Below the pieces are notes generated by a model. The model searched no databases and was not told where the DNA came from. It saw only the letters and a program-made list of their open reading frames with translations. The position numbers and the translations under genes are program-made. From the NCBI GenBank assembly GCA_002900555.1, contig MUGD01000109.1, forward strand, positions 1-6,467: DNA of 6,467 nucleotides. Direction: 5' to 3'. Shown here piece after piece: positions 1 to 5,484 of this stretch (position 1 is its first letter; each line of letters opens with the position of its first letter). The DNA is from Thermoplasmata archaeon M9B2D (GTDB taxonomy: Archaea > Thermoplasmatota > E2 > DHVEG-1).

Positions 1-471
1 CAATGTGGATGGGGTATTCATATCACTGGTGCGTTTAATAATATCTCATTTAATAACATCTCAAATAATGAGAGATACGGTATTATTATTGGGTATACCT
101 ACAAAACTATCATTTATCGGAATAACATCGAAAATAATGGTTTGTATGGTTTGGCAATCGAATGTGGGTCGTTTGATCAGATAATCCAAAATAATTTTAT
201 TGGGAACCGTAAGAATGTTGTCTATGACCAGGAGATAAGAATTTCATTGCTTAATCATTGGGGAAATTACCCTATCCTTCCCTGCATATGGAAAGAAAAT
301 TATTGGAATAAACCAAGGCTGCTCCCATACATAATTCCTGGTTTTATAGGATATACAGGGCTGTTCGCTTGGTCTTTCTACAACAAGTTTGATACTATTC
401 CTCTAAATTTCATACGTTTTGATTTACGTCCCGCACAAGAACCCTATGACATCCCTAGCATGAGTTTATGA
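1..471 (+). CDS. Right-handed parallel beta-helix (NosD/PbH1-like) surface protein, C-terminal part, 5' end outside the window
   Basis: The frame is open from base 1 and gives 156 residues before the TGA at 469-471, so this is the 3' end of a larger gene. Visible residues 1-77 are rich in NN, NNI and GI/GL steps spaced about 22-24 residues apart (FNNISFNNI, YGIIIG, IYRNNIENNGLYGLAI, IIQNNFIGN). That is the pattern of PbH1/NosD beta-helix rungs with asparagine ladders. Residues 85-110 (NHWGNY, KENYWNKPRLLP) form the closing segment commonly seen after the last rung in such archaeal proteins. A hydrophobic stretch follows (about 108-127), then a short polar tail ending near RPAQEPYDIP. Family knowledge suggests an extracellular carbohydrate-binding or structural role; the substrate cannot be told. 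The downstream gene overlaps it by four bases, suggesting one transcript. GC is low (about 35%). The ATG at 142 is internal and not a real start. Confidence 0.85.
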   Translation, partial: QCGWGIHITGAFNNISFNNISNNERYGIIIGYTYKTIIYRNNIENNGLYGLAIECGSFDQIIQNNFIGNRKNVVYDQEIRISLLNHWGNYPILPCIWKENYWNKPRLLPYIIPGFIGYTGLFAWSFYNKFDTIPLNFIRFDLRPAQEPYDIPSMSL

Positions 472-1415
472 AAATGAAGAAAATCCTTGCAGTAAGCATT
501 ATCCTTCTTTTCATCGGTGTCGCAGTCGCACCCAGCTTCAACCAGAGTGTTGTCACCGCATCCACTGAGGATGACCTGGTGGAAGTCACTTCGCAAGCCT
601 GTGGCATCACAGGATACAAAGATACCACGGTAAAGCTCACTAGAGAACAATACCAGAACCTTGAATCGTATCTGGTTGAGTTCAGGGATAAATTGAATCA
701 GATATCAACCAGGGAAGAGGCAATCCCAATATTCAAGGAGGCTGTGGTGGAGTTGGACACGTATGGGTTGTTGGCGAAGGGGATGAGTGTTGAACAAGTC
801 CAAAAACTCGTGGTTAGTTCTGCTCGTACCTCTCTTTCGTCTGTTACAATGAAAAGAATAAGGGAACCGGTTCGTTCTTCCTTCTATGAGCATAGAAATC
901 TGTTTTGTTTGGTGGCTGGACAGACAGATTACACGACATTTGAAAATGCTGGATCAATTTTTTTCTATGTAGCCGCTTATTTGGTTAAGACTTGGGATAT
1001 TATGGTACTCTGTGCAGGAGCCAGTGATTTATTCACTCGTTTTTGCCGGTTTAGTCCACTAGGGATAATGAATAGAATCAGTCTTGGTGGTTATGATTAT
1101 TACTCTGATGTTCAATATCCTGCTTCAGGGTGGTTGACGACAGTAGATATCTTTGGGGTAATGCCAAATGAGGGGGAGATACACGGCACCCTTCCGATAG
1201 AAGGAACCTTGAATGGTATTGGTCCGTTTCCAGGAAAGAGAAAATCCCCAGGAGTAATTGGTTTTACAGGATTAAAAATTGGTATTGGTCCATTAGATGG
1301 TTACCTTGAAGGAACATTTTTTTATCTTGGCTCTGCTCTCTGGGTTAAAGTAAGTACAGAACCTGTAGAATCACATAATCTGAGATCATCTGAAATCGTC
1401 GAGATGATACCCTGA
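468..1415 (+). CDS. Secreted protein of unknown function with helical N-terminal module and Gly-rich C-terminal part
   Basis: This encodes 315 residues. Residues 1-32 form a signal peptide: Lys at 2, 4 and 5, a hydrophobic core at about 6-21, and a probable cleavage near VTAS. Residues 55-117 look helical and charged (LTREQYQNLESYLVEF, TREEAIPIFKEAVVELDTYGLL). I have an impression, not verifiable here, that this module recurs in secreted Thermoplasmatota proteins. A hydrophobic stretch at 162-185 could be buried or a membrane segment. Residues 222-295 are Gly-rich with alternating hydrophobics (GEIHGTLPIEGTLNG, GFTGLKIGIGPLDGYLEG), suggesting beta sheet. The first ATG (468) overlaps the previous stop as ATGA; a second ATG at 474 (MKKIL) is equally plausible. 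No clear Shine-Dalgarno lies upstream, so translation probably depends on coupling to the previous gene. GC falls from about 47% (481-840) to about 40% (841-1380) by hand count. No catalytic motif is recognised. Confidence 0.85.
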   Translation: MKMKKILAVSIILLFIGVAVAPSFNQSVVTASTEDDLVEVTSQACGITGYKDTTVKLTREQYQNLESYLVEFRDKLNQISTREEAIPIFKEAVVELDTYGLLAKGMSVEQVQKLVVSSARTSLSSVTMKRIREPVRSSFYEHRNLFCLVAGQTDYTTFENAGSIFFYVAAYLVKTWDIMVLCAGASDLFTRFCRFSPLGIMNRISLGGYDYYSDVQYPASGWLTTVDIFGVMPNEGEIHGTLPIEGTLNGIGPFPGKRKSPGVIGFTGLKIGIGPLDGYLEGTFFYLGSALWVKVSTEPVESHNLRSSEIVEMIP

Positions 1416-1430
1416 GGAAATAAGAACTTG

Positions 1431-1438
1431 TGTCACTG
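1431..1438 (+). repeat. TGTCACTG word, copy 1, just after the stop of the secreted-protein gene
   Basis: This exact 8-base word lies 15 bases after the stop codon and is followed by a pyrimidine-rich stretch ending in TTATTTTTAG. The same word occurs at 3483-3490 and 5409-5416, always in spacers on the + strand; I saw no copy inside the genes. About 0.1 copies per strand would be expected by chance in this length. The role is unknown; a 3' UTR or regulatory element is possible. Confidence 0.4.
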
Positions 1439-1529
1439 CGTTCCTTTAACTTATTTTTAGTAATTCCAAACATGTACATACAGTATTTTGCGAACAATTA
1501 TCAACGAATTTTGTCAGAGGAGGTAAATA

Positions 1530-1557
1530 TATTTTTTTATCCTTCCTTCTTTTTTTT
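1530..1557 (+). terminator. T-rich stretch after the 468-1415 gene
   Basis: Two T runs (seven at 1532-1538 and eight at 1550-1557) are separated by pyrimidine-rich ATCCTTCCTTC. Archaeal RNA polymerase terminates at such oligo-T tracts without needing a strong hairpin, and none is seen here. A third T run lies at 1627-1634 behind a weak AT-only inverted repeat (AAAATT at 1614-1619, AATTTT at 1625-1630). The exact 3' end cannot be fixed. Confidence 0.45.
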
Positions 1558-1609
1558 GCACGCATCCTTTCAAATAAAAAATAATTCTATGTAAAAAAAT
1601 AGGTCAAAC

Positions 1610-1646
1610 AATTAAAATTATAGAAATTTTTTTTGCTTTTGTATAA
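1610..1646 (+). promoter_or_regulatory. Possible promoter region of the 96-residue secreted protein gene
   Basis: The gene at 1704 needs its own promoter, because a 288-base spacer with T runs separates it from the previous gene. AATTAAAATTATAG (about 1610-1623) and TTTTGTATAAG (about 1636-1646) are the best TATA-like candidates. Each would give a start site some 25-30 bases downstream and a leader of roughly 30-60 bases. The region is so AT-rich that the choice is not firm. Confidence 0.25.
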
Positions 1647-1692
1647 GAAAGAGAAACCAAGTCTTTTGTAGTAATACGCATTTCTCCATCAT

Positions 1693-1697
1693 GAGGT
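1693..1697 (+). promoter_or_regulatory. Shine-Dalgarno GAGGT that sets the start at 1704
   Basis: GAGGT matches the GGAGGTGA-type anti-Shine-Dalgarno complement and lies six bases before the ATG at 1704. The ATG at 1691, just upstream, overlaps this site and is out of frame with the gene, so 1704 is the better start. Confidence 0.65.
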
Positions 1698-1703
1698 AAT
1701 GAA

Positions 1704-1994
1704 ATGAGAAAAAAAATAATTGGCCTGTTGGCAATTGGGCTAGTGTTCGCAATGATCATGCCAATCGGAAGTGCCTATGCTGCCTACGATTGTAAATTAT
1801 CAGCAATCGGCATCATCCGAATCGACAAAGCAAACTCTGTCATAAAAGGATTTGTCTTCTTTGGTGATAACGATGGTCAGGACCTCCGGTTCACCTTCAT
1901 TCAGATAAAATTCGACGATGCCAGAACACCGTTAATAGCTCAAACCAACATACCGTTCTTGGTCCACGAAATCGAATATAACCCAACAAAGTAA
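1704..1994 (+). CDS. Small secreted protein of unknown function (96 residues)
   Basis: The product has a textbook signal peptide: Arg-Lys-Lys at 2-4, a hydrophobic core at about 5-20, and an AYA-A cleavage site near residue 26. That leaves a mature chain of about 70 residues. The mature part alternates hydrophobic and polar residues (IGIIRI, VIKGFVFFG, FTFIQIKF), pointing to a small beta-rich fold. It has one cysteine (C30) close to the mature N-terminus, but not in a lipobox. A good Shine-Dalgarno (GAGGT) precedes the ATG by six bases, and a T-rich terminator follows within about 60 bases, so it is probably a monocistronic gene. I do not recognise the family. The signal peptide, ribosome binding site and flanking transcription signals make it a real gene rather than a chance frame. 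Confidence 0.8.
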   Translation: MRKKIIGLLAIGLVFAMIMPIGSAYAAYDCKLSAIGIIRIDKANSVIKGFVFFGDNDGQDLRFTFIQIKFDDARTPLIAQTNIPFLVHEIEYNPTK

Positions 1995-2001
1995 AGTCTA
2001 C

Positions 2002-2053
2002 AAAGAAAAAATCCTTTCTTTTTTCTTTTCTTTTTATCGTCTCTTTTTTTTTT
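2002..2053 (+). terminator. Terminator with A/T hairpin and T10 after the small secreted protein gene
   Basis: AAAGAAAAAA (2002-2011) can pair with TTTTTTCTTT (2019-2028) across a 7-base loop, eight bases past the stop codon. Further T-rich sequence follows, ending in ten T (2044-2053). The stem is A-U only but for one G-C pair, so the U tracts are the stronger signal, as usual in archaea. Confidence 0.55.
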
Positions 2054-2165
2054 AAAATTCATACAAAAAACTAGTAAACATTCAGAATCCCGGTCATTGC
2101 ATAATTGATACATCAGGAATCTTTTTCAGCATGATTTATGGGTCCATATCTTTAAATAACGCAGA

Positions 2166-2181
2166 GATTACTTATATATAA
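2166..2181 (+). promoter_or_regulatory. Probable archaeal promoter of the serine hydrolase gene
   Basis: TTATATATAA at 2172-2181 is a strong TATA box with purine-containing GAGATTAC just upstream as a weak BRE. A start site about 25 bases downstream falls near 2203, giving a short leader to the ATG at 2225. A second TATA-like box, CTTTAAATAA at 2150-2159, could give an alternative start near 2183. Confidence 0.5.
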
Positions 2182-2214
2182 CAACAAAAATATATAATCA
2201 TTCAATGTAACGTT

Positions 2215-2218
2215 GGTG
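2215..2218 (+). promoter_or_regulatory. Shine-Dalgarno GGTG that decides the hydrolase start
   Basis: GGTG at 2215-2218 fits the GGAGGTGA consensus and lies six bases before the ATG at 2225. In-frame TTG (2213) and GTG (2216) overlap this site, so they are more likely part of the ribosome binding site than start codons. Confidence 0.5.
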
Positions 2219-2224
2219 CATCGT

Positions 2225-3457
2225 ATGAAAAAACAACTAATGAGTATCATCATCGTAGGCCTGCTGCTTGGAGTCGGACTGCTTACCATAGTATCAACCA
2301 ACGCGTATGCACGAGTCCCTACTCAAGAAAACGACCAACAACAGAGAATATCTGATGTCCTCTTAAACACGTATATCCGAGTACTGTTGCGTCTTGCGCA
2401 TAAACCATCTCTTGCCGCCTGCATCATCCATGAGGACGAGGTGGTCTGGTCCAACGCCTATGGCTACTATGACCGGGAACATAAAAAAAAGGCAACCACG
2501 CAGACGCTCTATCTTCAGGCATCAGTCTCAAAGACCATCACCGCGACCGCACTAATGCAGTTATATGAGCAAGGGTTATTCGACTTGGATGATGATGTCA
2601 ACAAGTATCTCCCCTTCAGCCTGCGGAACCCAAATCACCCGGAGATCCCTATCACCATCAAGATGATCTTGTCGCATCGCTCCAGTCTTGCAGATGATAA
2701 CCTCTACTGGATGTGTCTTTCATACCTCCCCGGAGATCCAGATGTCGAAGGATTTCCTTCCCCCTGGCTTGAGGAGTACCTTACCCCTGGCGGGAGCGCC
2801 TATAGCTCCTCGACCTGGTCCCAGGATAAACCTGGGGAATCATACTACTATGCGAACATCGGGTTCTCCATTGTTGCCTACCTTGTAGAAATTCTTTCGC
2901 ATCAGGATTTCAACCAGTACTGCCAAGAGCATATCTTCCAACCGTTACAGATGAACTCCACCGGGTTTCGCCTCCGGGATGTCGATATAGAAACTACTGC
3001 AGTCCCCTATGAATTCAAAAATAACGGGTATTTCAGACACCCCCATTACGGAATCCATGTTCTGTACCCCGCAATCACCCTTCGGACCTCAATTGAAGAT
3101 TACTCACATTTCATCATTGCCCATATGAACGGTGGCGTCTGGAACGACGTCCGAATCCTGAATCAATCCACGGTTGAGATGATGCACAGTGCCCATTTCT
3201 CACCGTCTGATCGCTATAACTATGGACTTGGCTGGCAGATAACTAACAAAGTATTTCAGAAAACCTATGGACACAGTGGAGGATATGTTGGGGCATTAGA
3301 TCTAGTCACGATTCATCCGAAAGACAACATCGCGGTCCTACTCTTCTCCAATGCACTTGACTCTGAATTACACTCAACACGCAGGGAATGGAACGCATTT
3401 AACGCCATCAACAACGCCCTCTTTCACAAAGCAAAAAGGTTTGCTACGATGACTTGA
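2225..3457 (+). CDS. Exported serine hydrolase, class C beta-lactamase/PBP-like family
   Basis: The ATG at 2225 gives 410 residues, beginning with a signal peptide or N-terminal anchor: MKKQ, a hydrophobic core to about residue 25, then NAYA. All three active-site motifs of the beta-lactamase (PF00144) fold are present. They are S100-V-S-K103 (nucleophile and general base), Y209-A-N211 (YxN) and H350-S-G352 (the HxG counterpart of KTG). Other family landmarks are the helix after SxxK (TITATALMQLYEQG), the DDDVNKYLPF segment, the KMILSHRSSL segment (usually LLTHTSGL) and the late GLGW. HxG instead of KTG is typical of EstB-like esterases, D-aminopeptidases and related peptidases, so true beta-lactamase activity is unlikely to be the main role. 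The substrate is unknown. It acts outside the cell or at the membrane. GC is about 50% in sampled lines, well above the next gene. It appears to have its own promoter. Confidence 0.93.
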   Translation: MKKQLMSIIIVGLLLGVGLLTIVSTNAYARVPTQENDQQQRISDVLLNTYIRVLLRLAHKPSLAACIIHEDEVVWSNAYGYYDREHKKKATTQTLYLQASVSKTITATALMQLYEQGLFDLDDDVNKYLPFSLRNPNHPEIPITIKMILSHRSSLADDNLYWMCLSYLPGDPDVEGFPSPWLEEYLTPGGSAYSSSTWSQDKPGESYYYANIGFSIVAYLVEILSHQDFNQYCQEHIFQPLQMNSTGFRLRDVDIETTAVPYEFKNNGYFRHPHYGIHVLYPAITLRTSIEDYSHFIIAHMNGGVWNDVRILNQSTVEMMHSAHFSPSDRYNYGLGWQITNKVFQKTYGHSGGYVGALDLVTIHPKDNIAVLLFSNALDSELHSTRREWNAFNAINNALFHKAKRFATMT

Positions 3458-3465
3458 TTCACAAG

Positions 3466-3530
3466 AAAGTCCCTAATATCGGTGTCACTGTTTCCCCATT
3501 TCTCTGGTTTTAGGATATTTTTTTAAGGAA
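3466..3530 (+). repeat. Spacer element copy A: three blocks shared with 5373-5447
   Basis: Three blocks occur in the same order in both spacers: AAAGTCCCT (3466-3474), TGTCACTG (3483-3490) and GGATATTTTTTTAAGGAA (3513-3530). The last differs from its partner at one base of 18. The gaps between blocks differ (8 and 22 bases here, 27 and 13 in copy B), so this is either a decayed duplicate or a shared promoter layout. The AT block looks like a TATA box followed by a purine run. Confidence 0.45.
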
Positions 3531-3539
3531 ATTACCCGT

Positions 3540-3613
3540 GTGAAAATACAATCCCGCTTCTACATACGTAAGCATACTGTTTTCCACTGGTTTTTTGGCG
3601 GGAGGTTTTTTTT
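3540..3613 (+). ncRNA. Candidate small RNA or peptide-coding leader
   Basis: The promoter-like block at 3513-3530 predicts a transcript starting around 3540-3545. TCCCGC (3552-3557) can pair with GCGGGA (3598-3603), and this GC stem is followed at once by GG and U8 (3606-3613), a terminator-like end. The enclosed 40 bases contain TACGTA and CCACTGG palindromes. In addition, a GTG at 3540 opens a 31-codon frame (3540-3635) with AAGGA ten bases upstream, encoding a basic, aromatic peptide. The stretch could be a small RNA, a leader peptide, or neither. This is inference from signals only. Confidence 0.25.
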
Positions 3614-3685
3614 CTTTGTTTGTGACTCTCAGTAAACAATCTCTTGAAAAACGCGTAGAGAATAAATAAAAAACTCACTATCTGT

Positions 3686-3700
3686 CGAAATTGATAAATA
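3686..3700 (+). promoter_or_regulatory. BRE/TATA promoter of the solute-binding protein gene
   Basis: CGAAA (3686-3690) fits the archaeal BRE and is directly followed by the TATA-like TTGATAAATA (3691-3700). A start site about 25-28 bases downstream falls near 3722, giving a leader of about 40 bases. GTGAT at 3753-3757, five bases before the ATG at 3763, can act as the ribosome binding site. Confidence 0.55.
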
Positions 3701-3762
3701 TGGCTGGATTCTTTCTTTCCCTTTGTATTCCAAAGGATGATGCGAGTTGAAAGTGATGGTTC

Positions 3763-5307
3763 ATGAAAAGATATTTCATAGGAATAGCATGTTTTTTGAT
3801 ACTATCCCAGCTATCAGGATGTATACAAGATAGTCCATCAGCTGGAAAGACAGATCGTATTTCAATTGCGATTTCCCAAGATATTATCGGTTTTTATCCA
3901 TGGGTTAAAAGCTATGAAATGTATACAGTGCTCGTAAACAGAAATATTTACAATAGTCTTGTAGAGTTTGATGAGATTTTTAGAATACAACCCTGTCTTG
4001 CAAAATCCTGGAACAATCCAGATGATTGCACATGGAGGTTCTTTCTCAGAGAAAATGTCACCTTTCATAATGGATATGTCTTTACTGCAGAAGACGTGAA
4101 ATACACGATAGATTCAATACGAGAGAATACCAGTGAACACAATCAATTACGAGAACTTCTAAAATCAATACAGGATGTAAAAGTAATTGATAACTATACT
4201 ATCGAAATTAAAACAAAAAAACCCTGCTCCATATTGTTAAACCTTTTAACCGATATTTTTATTGTATCAAAACAGTATCAAGAAGAGACTCAAACGCGGC
4301 ACCCTATTGGTACTGGAGCGTATAAAATGATTACCTATTCTAAAAATGAGTATATTACACTTCAACGATATGATGGGTATTGGAAAAAAGGTCTTCCTGA
4401 GATAAAACATGCAACATTTAAGGTCATCCGTGATGATGAAAATAAAACAAAAGCATTAGTAAATCATACAGTTGACATTGCAGAAATAATACAAAAATAT
4501 GTACCGACCAACGATTCAGTCGATTATTCAATGAAAACAGTAGGTAATCCCACGGTTGTCTATCTCAGTTTTGATTTCAGGGAAAGAAATAATGTCACAG
4601 GGTATAATGAAAAAAACCCATTTGCGGATCTTCGGGTACGAAAAGCCATCTATCACGCCATCAATATTTCTGAGATGTTACAAAATTCTACTGTGCGGTC
4701 GTCTGCCTCTCAATTTGTTATCCCTTTAATATTTGGTTATAATCCAGAGATTCAAAGACTTCCGTACAACATAACGATTGCACGACAGTTAATGAACGAG
4801 TCAGGATATAAAAATGGTTTTACTGTCATGTTTGATTATTCCTATGATGTCTTTCCCAAAAATACTATTGAATTTATAAAAAACCAGCTTTCGAAAATAA
4901 ACATTACTCTTAGTCTTAATGGATGTTCGTATGATACCTATATATTAAAATTGTTCACTCATAATGTGTCTTTCTACATAAATGCGTGGACAACCGGGAC
5001 GGGGGATAGCGGTGAAATCTATGATTATTTAATTGGAACAAGAAATGAGGAGCAGGACATTGGGTCATTTAATGCTGGTCTGTACTCAAATGCTATGGTT
5101 GATAGTCTTGGTGAAAACGCTTCAAGTTCCATGGAACCCTCTGCAAGGCTTTACTTCCTTCAAGAATGTTTTAGAGTAGCAATGGACGACGTTGCATGGA
5201 TCCCTCTGTTTACCTGGAAAACAACATATGGGATCAATAATCAGTTTCTCTGGACACCACGAGCCGATCAACAAATAATATTAGAGTATATTACGAGCAA
5301 TACTTGA
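3763..5307 (+). CDS. Lipoprotein solute-binding protein of an oligopeptide/dipeptide-type ABC transporter (SBP_bac_5 family)
   Basis: The 514 residues start with a lipoprotein signal: MKRYF, a hydrophobic core, and lipobox LSGC with the lipidated Cys at 20. It should therefore be anchored on the outer face of the membrane. Family hallmarks are LAKSWNNPDDCTWRFFLREN (79-98), VTFHNGYVFTAEDVKY (99-114), HPIGTGAYKM (180-189), DGYWKKGLPEIK (204-215) and PFADLRVRKAIYHAINI (286-302). The C-terminus has the family's late WIPLF segment (479-483). Such proteins bind peptides, nickel or other small solutes and pass them to a DppBC-type permease. No permease or ATPase gene is in view, so its partners lie elsewhere or it works as an orphan receptor; the ligand is unknown. 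It has 14 N-x-S/T sequons, suggesting heavy N-glycosylation. It is the most AT-rich gene here (about 33% GC in sampled lines). It has its own promoter. Confidence 0.93.
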   Translation: MKRYFIGIACFLILSQLSGCIQDSPSAGKTDRISIAISQDIIGFYPWVKSYEMYTVLVNRNIYNSLVEFDEIFRIQPCLAKSWNNPDDCTWRFFLRENVTFHNGYVFTAEDVKYTIDSIRENTSEHNQLRELLKSIQDVKVIDNYTIEIKTKKPCSILLNLLTDIFIVSKQYQEETQTRHPIGTGAYKMITYSKNEYITLQRYDGYWKKGLPEIKHATFKVIRDDENKTKALVNHTVDIAEIIQKYVPTNDSVDYSMKTVGNPTVVYLSFDFRERNNVTGYNEKNPFADLRVRKAIYHAINISEMLQNSTVRSSASQFVIPLIFGYNPEIQRLPYNITIARQLMNESGYKNGFTVMFDYSYDVFPKNTIEFIKNQLSKINITLSLNGCSYDTYILKLFTHNVSFYINAWTTGTGDSGEIYDYLIGTRNEEQDIGSFNAGLYSNAMVDSLGENASSSMEPSARLYFLQECFRVAMDDVAWIPLFTWKTTYGINNQFLWTPRADQQIILEYITSNT

Positions 5308-5327
5308 TTTTCTTATTTCAGCTCGTA
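5292..5327 (+). terminator. Hairpin spanning the stop codon of the solute-binding protein gene
   Basis: TACGAGC (5292-5298) and GCTCGTA (5321-5327) are a perfect 7-base inverted repeat with a 22-base loop that contains the TGA at 5305-5307. No T run follows the stem, although the loop itself is T-rich. It may stabilise the mRNA 3' end or aid termination, or be chance. Confidence 0.3.
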
Positions 5328-5372
5328 CGACAACAAGTGAAATGATCGGAATGTACCTTCTTACTTTTGCTT

Positions 5373-5447
5373 AAAGTCCCTCTTCTTTTGTTATGTTGCT
5401 GTAAATCATGTCACTGATTTTGCTTCTTGGGATATATTTTTAAGGAA
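5373..5447 (+). repeat. Spacer element copy B: three blocks shared with 3466-3530
   Basis: This copy carries AAAGTCCCT (5373-5381), TGTCACTG (5409-5416) and GGATATATTTTTAAGGAA (5430-5447), in the same order as in the spacer after the hydrolase gene. Here the last block stands in promoter position for the gene at 5485, which suggests what its twin at 3513-3530 may do. Confidence 0.45.
5430..5441 (+). promoter_or_regulatory. Probable promoter of the LRR/PKD protein gene
   Basis: GGATATATTTTT is a TATA-like box about 50 bases before the start codon. A transcript starting 25 bases downstream, near 5460, would carry a leader of about 25 bases containing the Shine-Dalgarno. Confidence 0.5.
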
Positions 5448-5469
5448 GGAACTGTTTTAAAAAAATGAT

Positions 5470-5476
5470 GAGGAGG
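5470..5476 (+). promoter_or_regulatory. Strong Shine-Dalgarno GAGGAGG
   Basis: GAGGAGG ends eight bases before the ATG at 5485 and is the strongest ribosome binding site in the window that precedes a gene. ATGs at 5465 and 5468 open only a short frame ending at 5500 and have no such site, so 5485 is the start. Confidence 0.75.
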
Positions 5477-5484
5477 AAACAGGC

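Larger units (their letters stand above)
3458..3762 (+). other. 305-base spacer between serine hydrolase and solute-binding protein genes
   Basis: The spacer holds three things. First comes a set of blocks shared with the 5308-5484 spacer (AAAGTCCCT, TGTCACTG, GGATATTTTTTTAAGGAA). Next is a possible short transcription unit ending at U8 (3606-3613). Last is a separate TATA box for the next gene near 3691. No protein gene longer than about 31 codons with a plausible start was found. Confidence 0.5.

Noticed and set aside
444..650. Minus-strand frames across the start of the secreted-protein gene
   Set aside because: They lie opposite a well-supported + strand signal peptide and have no ribosome binding sites.
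1472..1594. 40-codon frame starting at ATG 1472 in the spacer
   Set aside because: It has no ribosome binding site, runs through the T-rich terminator tracts (giving runs of Phe) and shows no recognisable features; probably chance.
2213..2224. TTG/GTG start four codons upstream for the serine hydrolase
   Set aside because: These codons overlap the GGTG ribosome binding site; the ATG at 2225 gives a standard signal peptide (MKKQ) and correct spacing.
2688..2888. 66-codon + strand frame inside the serine hydrolase gene
   Set aside because: It is an alternative frame within a gene whose catalytic motifs are intact, and it is Pro/Gly-rich with no start signal.
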